From NCBI RefSeq assembly GCF_017355935.1, contig NZ_JAFIQT010000002.1, positions 558,001 through 622,000 on the forward strand: a DNA stretch of 64,000 nt, read 5' to 3'. A program made the position numbers and the translations under genes. Positions 61,584-64,000 of this stretch are shown here, piece after piece; within the stretch, counting starts at the first letter, position 1, and every line of letters begins with the position of its first letter. Source of the stretch: Telluribacter humicola. GTDB lineage: Bacteria; Bacteroidota; Bacteroidia; Cytophagales; Spirosomataceae. The notes beneath the pieces were generated by a model. It ran no database searches. It was not told where the DNA came from and saw only the letters and a list, made by a program, of their open reading frames with translations.

Positions 61584-61619
61584 AAAAAAGGCAGCTTTTC
61601 GAAGATCAGAAAAGCTGCC
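61584..61619 (-). terminator. Rho-independent terminator of the SusA-like gene
   Basis: Perfect 11-bp stem GGCAGCTTTTC / GAAAAGCTGCC (61590-61600, 61609-61619), 8-base loop, followed on the minus strand by TTTTTTC. 43 bases past the stop at 61663. Confidence 0.85.
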
Positions 61620-61662
61620 GAGCTAGATGAAGTGTAATTAGATCTTTGGGAGTAATACGAGT

Positions 61663-63501
61663 TTACTCCACTTTCAGGATACGGAAACCTCGTGCCGCAA
61701 CCGGTACCGTAGTGGGATTAGTAAGCTTCTCACCACTGAGTACATCGGTGAAGGTACGCTGACCGGTAGGTACCTCAGAGTACTTAGCCAGGGGCAGAGC
61801 TACCTGATCTTTGTTCTTATTCAGGACGATCATGTACTTACCTTTATCATCGTAGCGGAAGTACACGTAAGCCCCTTGCTCAGGCCCGTAATGAATGAGC
61901 TTACCCTGGTGAATGGCGGTAGTATTTTTACGCCAGTTCAGCAGCTTGCGCATAAAAGCCTGCGCTTCCTGCTCTTTTGCGGATAGTCCTTTGCCGGCAA
62001 AGGCGTTGGTTTTATCACCGGTCCAGCCTCCCGGAAAGTCCATCCGGATCTCACCGTGGGAGTCGCTCTTTGGATTGGTTGCCAATATCTCGGTACCGTA
62101 GTAGATCTGTGGAATACCGCGGGTGGTCAGCAGGTACACCAGTCCCATCTTGTAGAGGTCCAGGTTTTCCTTAATCTGGGTATGGTAGCGGCTCATGTCG
62201 TGGTTGTCCAGGAAGATAACCAGGTTGTCCGGCTCAGGATAAAGAAAATCATTGGCCAGTACTTCATAAAGCTTCTCTAATCCGCGAGCATCGTCGCTGG
62301 TAAGGGCCTGTATGGTAGCCGCCTGCAATGGGAAGTCCATCAGCGAGGGCAGGTGCGATACGTAGCCGTTGGCATTCTGCTTGCCCCGCTGCCAGAACGC
62401 GACCAGTGCCGGATTCAGTGACCACTCTTCACCCACTACATTCAGATGGGGGTACTCTTCCATCACCCGACGGCTCCACTCGGTCAGGAAAGCTTTGTCA
62501 GAGTAGGGATAGGTATCTACCCTCAGTCCACCCAAATCCGCATATTCAATCCACCAGATGGTATTCTGGATCAGGTAGGTAGCCATAAACGGGTTGCGCT
62601 GGTTCAGGTCAGGCATAGTAGGTACAAACCAGCCGTCCGACTCCAGGGTCTTGTCGTACTGTGAGGCGTGCGGGTCTTGGTGGGTTTCGCGGCGGTGATT
62701 GGTTTGCTGGTAGTTGTCCGGGAAGTTGATCCAGTCCTTTGAGGGAAGGTCTTTCATCCACCAGTGGGCTATGCCGCAGTGGTTCAATACCACGTCCATG
62801 ATGGTCTTGATGCCTCTGTCTTTGGCCTGAGCCGAAAGCTTTGAAAAGTCAGCATTAGTACCGAAGCGGGGATCAACCTTGTAGAAATCGCTGATGGCGT
62901 AGCCGTGGTAGCTGTACTGAGGTTGGTTGTTTTCCAGCAGGGGCATGTTCCAGATGGCGGTGAAGCCCATGTCCCGGATGTAGTCGAGGTGGTTGATAAT
63001 GCCCTGGATATCGCCCCCATGGCGACCGTGCTCATTCTTACGGTCCGTTTTCTCGGTGGTATCGTGGGTAGTATCATTGGACGGATTGCCATTGGCAAAT
63101 CGATCAGGGGTGATGAGGTAGATGACGTCGGAGCCATCAAACCCTTTACGCTCCGCTGAGCCATTACGTCTTTCCAGCAGGGTGAAATCAACTTTCTGCG
63201 TATCATTGGCCTTTTTTAGCTCTATCCCAACGGTACCCGGTTTGGCAGTGGGCGCAATGGAAAGGGTAATGAACAGATAGTTGGGGTTTTCCAGGCTAGC
63301 TACCTGCTTGAGGGTAACGCCCGGATAGTTGAGGGTGGGACGGTAGGTAGCGATGTTCTTCCCGTACAGCATCAGCTGCACATCCGGGTTCTTCATCCCG
63401 ATCCACCAGGAAGCGGGTTCCATGCGTTCTACCAGCCTGGCGGCATTGACTGCCATTGGAGCCAGTAAAATCCATAGAAAGGCTATTATACTTTTTTTCA
63501 T
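61663..63501 (-). CDS. Secreted GH13 neopullulanase/cyclomaltodextrinase (SusA-like)
   Basis: A 612-residue protein with a signal peptide (cleavage near APMAVNA, residue 20). Residues about 22-115 are the cyclomaltodextrinase N-terminal beta domain (MEPASWWIGMKNPDVQLMLYGKNIA). The GH13 barrel follows with VIYLITPDRFANGNPSNDT, GIKTIMDVVLNHCGIAHWWM, GLRVDTYPYSDKAFLTEW (nucleophile Asp329), VVGEEWSLNP (acid/base Glu358) and FLDNHDMSRY (Asp435), all intact. A C-terminal beta domain ends the protein. In Bacteroides, SusA of this type hydrolyses starch, pullulan or cyclodextrins in the periplasm, which is the likely role here. It is 27 bases after the next GH13 gene, so they form an operon. Confidence 0.9.
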   Translation of the reverse strand: MKKSIIAFLWILLAPMAVNAARLVERMEPASWWIGMKNPDVQLMLYGKNIATYRPTLNYPGVTLKQVASLENPNYLFITLSIAPTAKPGTVGIELKKANDTQKVDFTLLERRNGSAERKGFDGSDVIYLITPDRFANGNPSNDTTHDTTEKTDRKNEHGRHGGDIQGIINHLDYIRDMGFTAIWNMPLLENNQPQYSYHGYAISDFYKVDPRFGTNADFSKLSAQAKDRGIKTIMDVVLNHCGIAHWWMKDLPSKDWINFPDNYQQTNHRRETHQDPHASQYDKTLESDGWFVPTMPDLNQRNPFMATYLIQNTIWWIEYADLGGLRVDTYPYSDKAFLTEWSRRVMEEYPHLNVVGEEWSLNPALVAFWQRGKQNANGYVSHLPSLMDFPLQAATIQALTSDDARGLEKLYEVLANDFLYPEPDNLVIFLDNHDMSRYHTQIKENLDLYKMGLVYLLTTRGIPQIYYGTEILATNPKSDSHGEIRMDFPGGWTGDKTNAFAGKGLSAKEQEAQAFMRKLLNWRKNTTAIHQGKLIHYGPEQGAYVYFRYDDKGKYMIVLNKNKDQVALPLAKYSEVPTGQRTFTDVLSGEKLTNPTTVPVAARGFRILKVE

Positions 63502-63528
63502 TCTATTTAGTCTCCTGTGAGTTCTTGA

Positions 63529-64000
63529 TTAGAAGTTTTTGAGTGACCAGATGCTATATCCCTTGGCAGGTGCTTCCAGGGTAGCCCGTCCGTTGGCATC
63601 GGTCGTGATTGTCTTGGTAGTAGTACCTGAGTAGTCGTACAGGGTAGCATTCTTCCAGCGGGTAGTTACCTGTCGGCTCTGTACGGAGTTGCTGTTGTTG
63701 AGGAATACCACCAGTCCGGGAATGGCTCCTTCGCCGTTGCGCTGGGCTACGTACAGGTCGTTGTCAGCGTGCAGTACTGCAGTACTACCCTTCGCCAGCG
63801 AGCGGTTGATCAGGATCAGGTTGTCGAGCTTCGACTTGTCCAGAAACTGCTCGTAGTCGGAGTAGAAGATACAGGGGTAACCTTCATGGGTAAGGATGTA
63901 GGCGTAGGCTAGCAGCTTACCCTCCTTAGTAGAGATCCGGTTGCCCTGATTGGTTTCTTTCTCGGTATCGTGGTTGTTGACAAAGGTCACGGCCATTTTC
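63529..64000 (-). CDS. Alpha-amylase (GH13), C-terminal part only
   Basis: The gene enters from beyond the right edge; 156 C-terminal residues are present. KMAVTFVNNHDTEKETNQ is GH13 region IV (catalytic His-Asp, NNHD), followed by LLAYAYILTHEGYPCIFYSDYEQF and a C-terminal beta domain ending in APAKGYSIWSLKNF. The pattern GYPCIFYSDYE and the C-domain resemble GH13_5-like alpha-amylases (cytoplasmic or secreted, about 480 residues). The N-terminal half and its signal lie outside. It precedes the SusA-like gene by 27 bases, so the pair acts on starch or glycogen. Confidence 0.85.
   Translation of the reverse strand, partial: KMAVTFVNNHDTEKETNQGNRISTKEGKLLAYAYILTHEGYPCIFYSDYEQFLDKSKLDNLILINRSLAKGSTAVLHADNDLYVAQRNGEGAIPGLVVFLNNSNSVQSRQVTTRWKNATLYDYSGTTTKTITTDANGRATLEAPAKGYSIWSLKNF

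Overview
The window looks like a stretch of chromosome from a Bacteroidota bacterium, most likely of the Cytophagales (Spirosoma-like lineages). The grounds are a secreted subtilase with a type IX secretion (T9SS) C-terminal sorting domain, DUF2911 and DUF1361 proteins, stand-alone LytTR and PAS-LuxR regulators, 800-residue FtsX/MacB-type permeases, fused ABC-permease/M1 aminopeptidase, DUF1080 and GH43 secreted sugar enzymes, weak or absent Shine-Dalgarno sequences, and a few TAnnTTTG-type -7 boxes. GC content is near 50%. No rRNA, tRNA, CRISPR array, transposase or prophage was seen. The species is not identifiable by eye.

Layout. 1-2.5 kb (minus): 5' part of a Baeyer-Villiger-type flavin monooxygenase, an SDR dehydrogenase, an NTF2-like protein and a Pro-rich small protein. 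2.9-9.1 kb (plus): the most unusual locus. It holds three related secreted subunit-like proteins, a two-domain Ig-like chaperone-like protein, a 908-residue outer-membrane barrel with usher-like domain order, and a further small secreted protein. I read it as a chaperone-usher-like surface-fibre system, by architecture only. A convergent archaemetzincin-type protease follows. 10-17.8 kb: START-like protein, then secreted carbohydrate enzymes (GH43, GH42-like, acetyl-xylan-esterase-like hydrolase, DUF1080 lyase/hydrolase) and a cytoplasmic GH13 trehalose-synthase-like enzyme. 18.3-22.2 kb: ester cyclase-SDR pair, a lipoprotein, a 54-residue lmo0937-type membrane peptide and a Tat-exported UxuA-like mannonate dehydratase.

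22.4-33.8 kb (minus): a 121-bp inverted-repeat element, an ABC ATPase with a fused permease/M1 peptidase, a small secreted protein, two tandem FtsX/MacB permeases and a DUF1361 membrane protein. 34-42 kb: DEAD-box helicase, endonuclease/exonuclease/phosphatase protein, membrane-anchored SDR, an MlaE-MlaF-MlaD lipid-transport operon and a periplasmic amidotransferase-like protein. 42.5-45.5 kb: an AT-rich regulatory island with a LytTR protein and two divergent PAS-LuxR regulators, including an 18-bp perfect palindrome. 45.7-53.6 kb: a small TM peptide coupled to a sodium:solute symporter, then a TolC-MFP-RND efflux operon.

53.8-64 kb: DUF2911/TPR protein, NUDIX hydrolase, a membrane protein interrupted by an in-frame TGA, then a minus-strand series aroA, glutamate-synthase-like FMN protein, lipoprotein and T9SS subtilase. 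Two GH13 amylases close the window, a SusA-like neopullulanase and the 3' part of another; they are probably the edge of a starch-utilisation locus continuing beyond 64 kb. Most transcription units end in strong hairpin terminators, which are listed.
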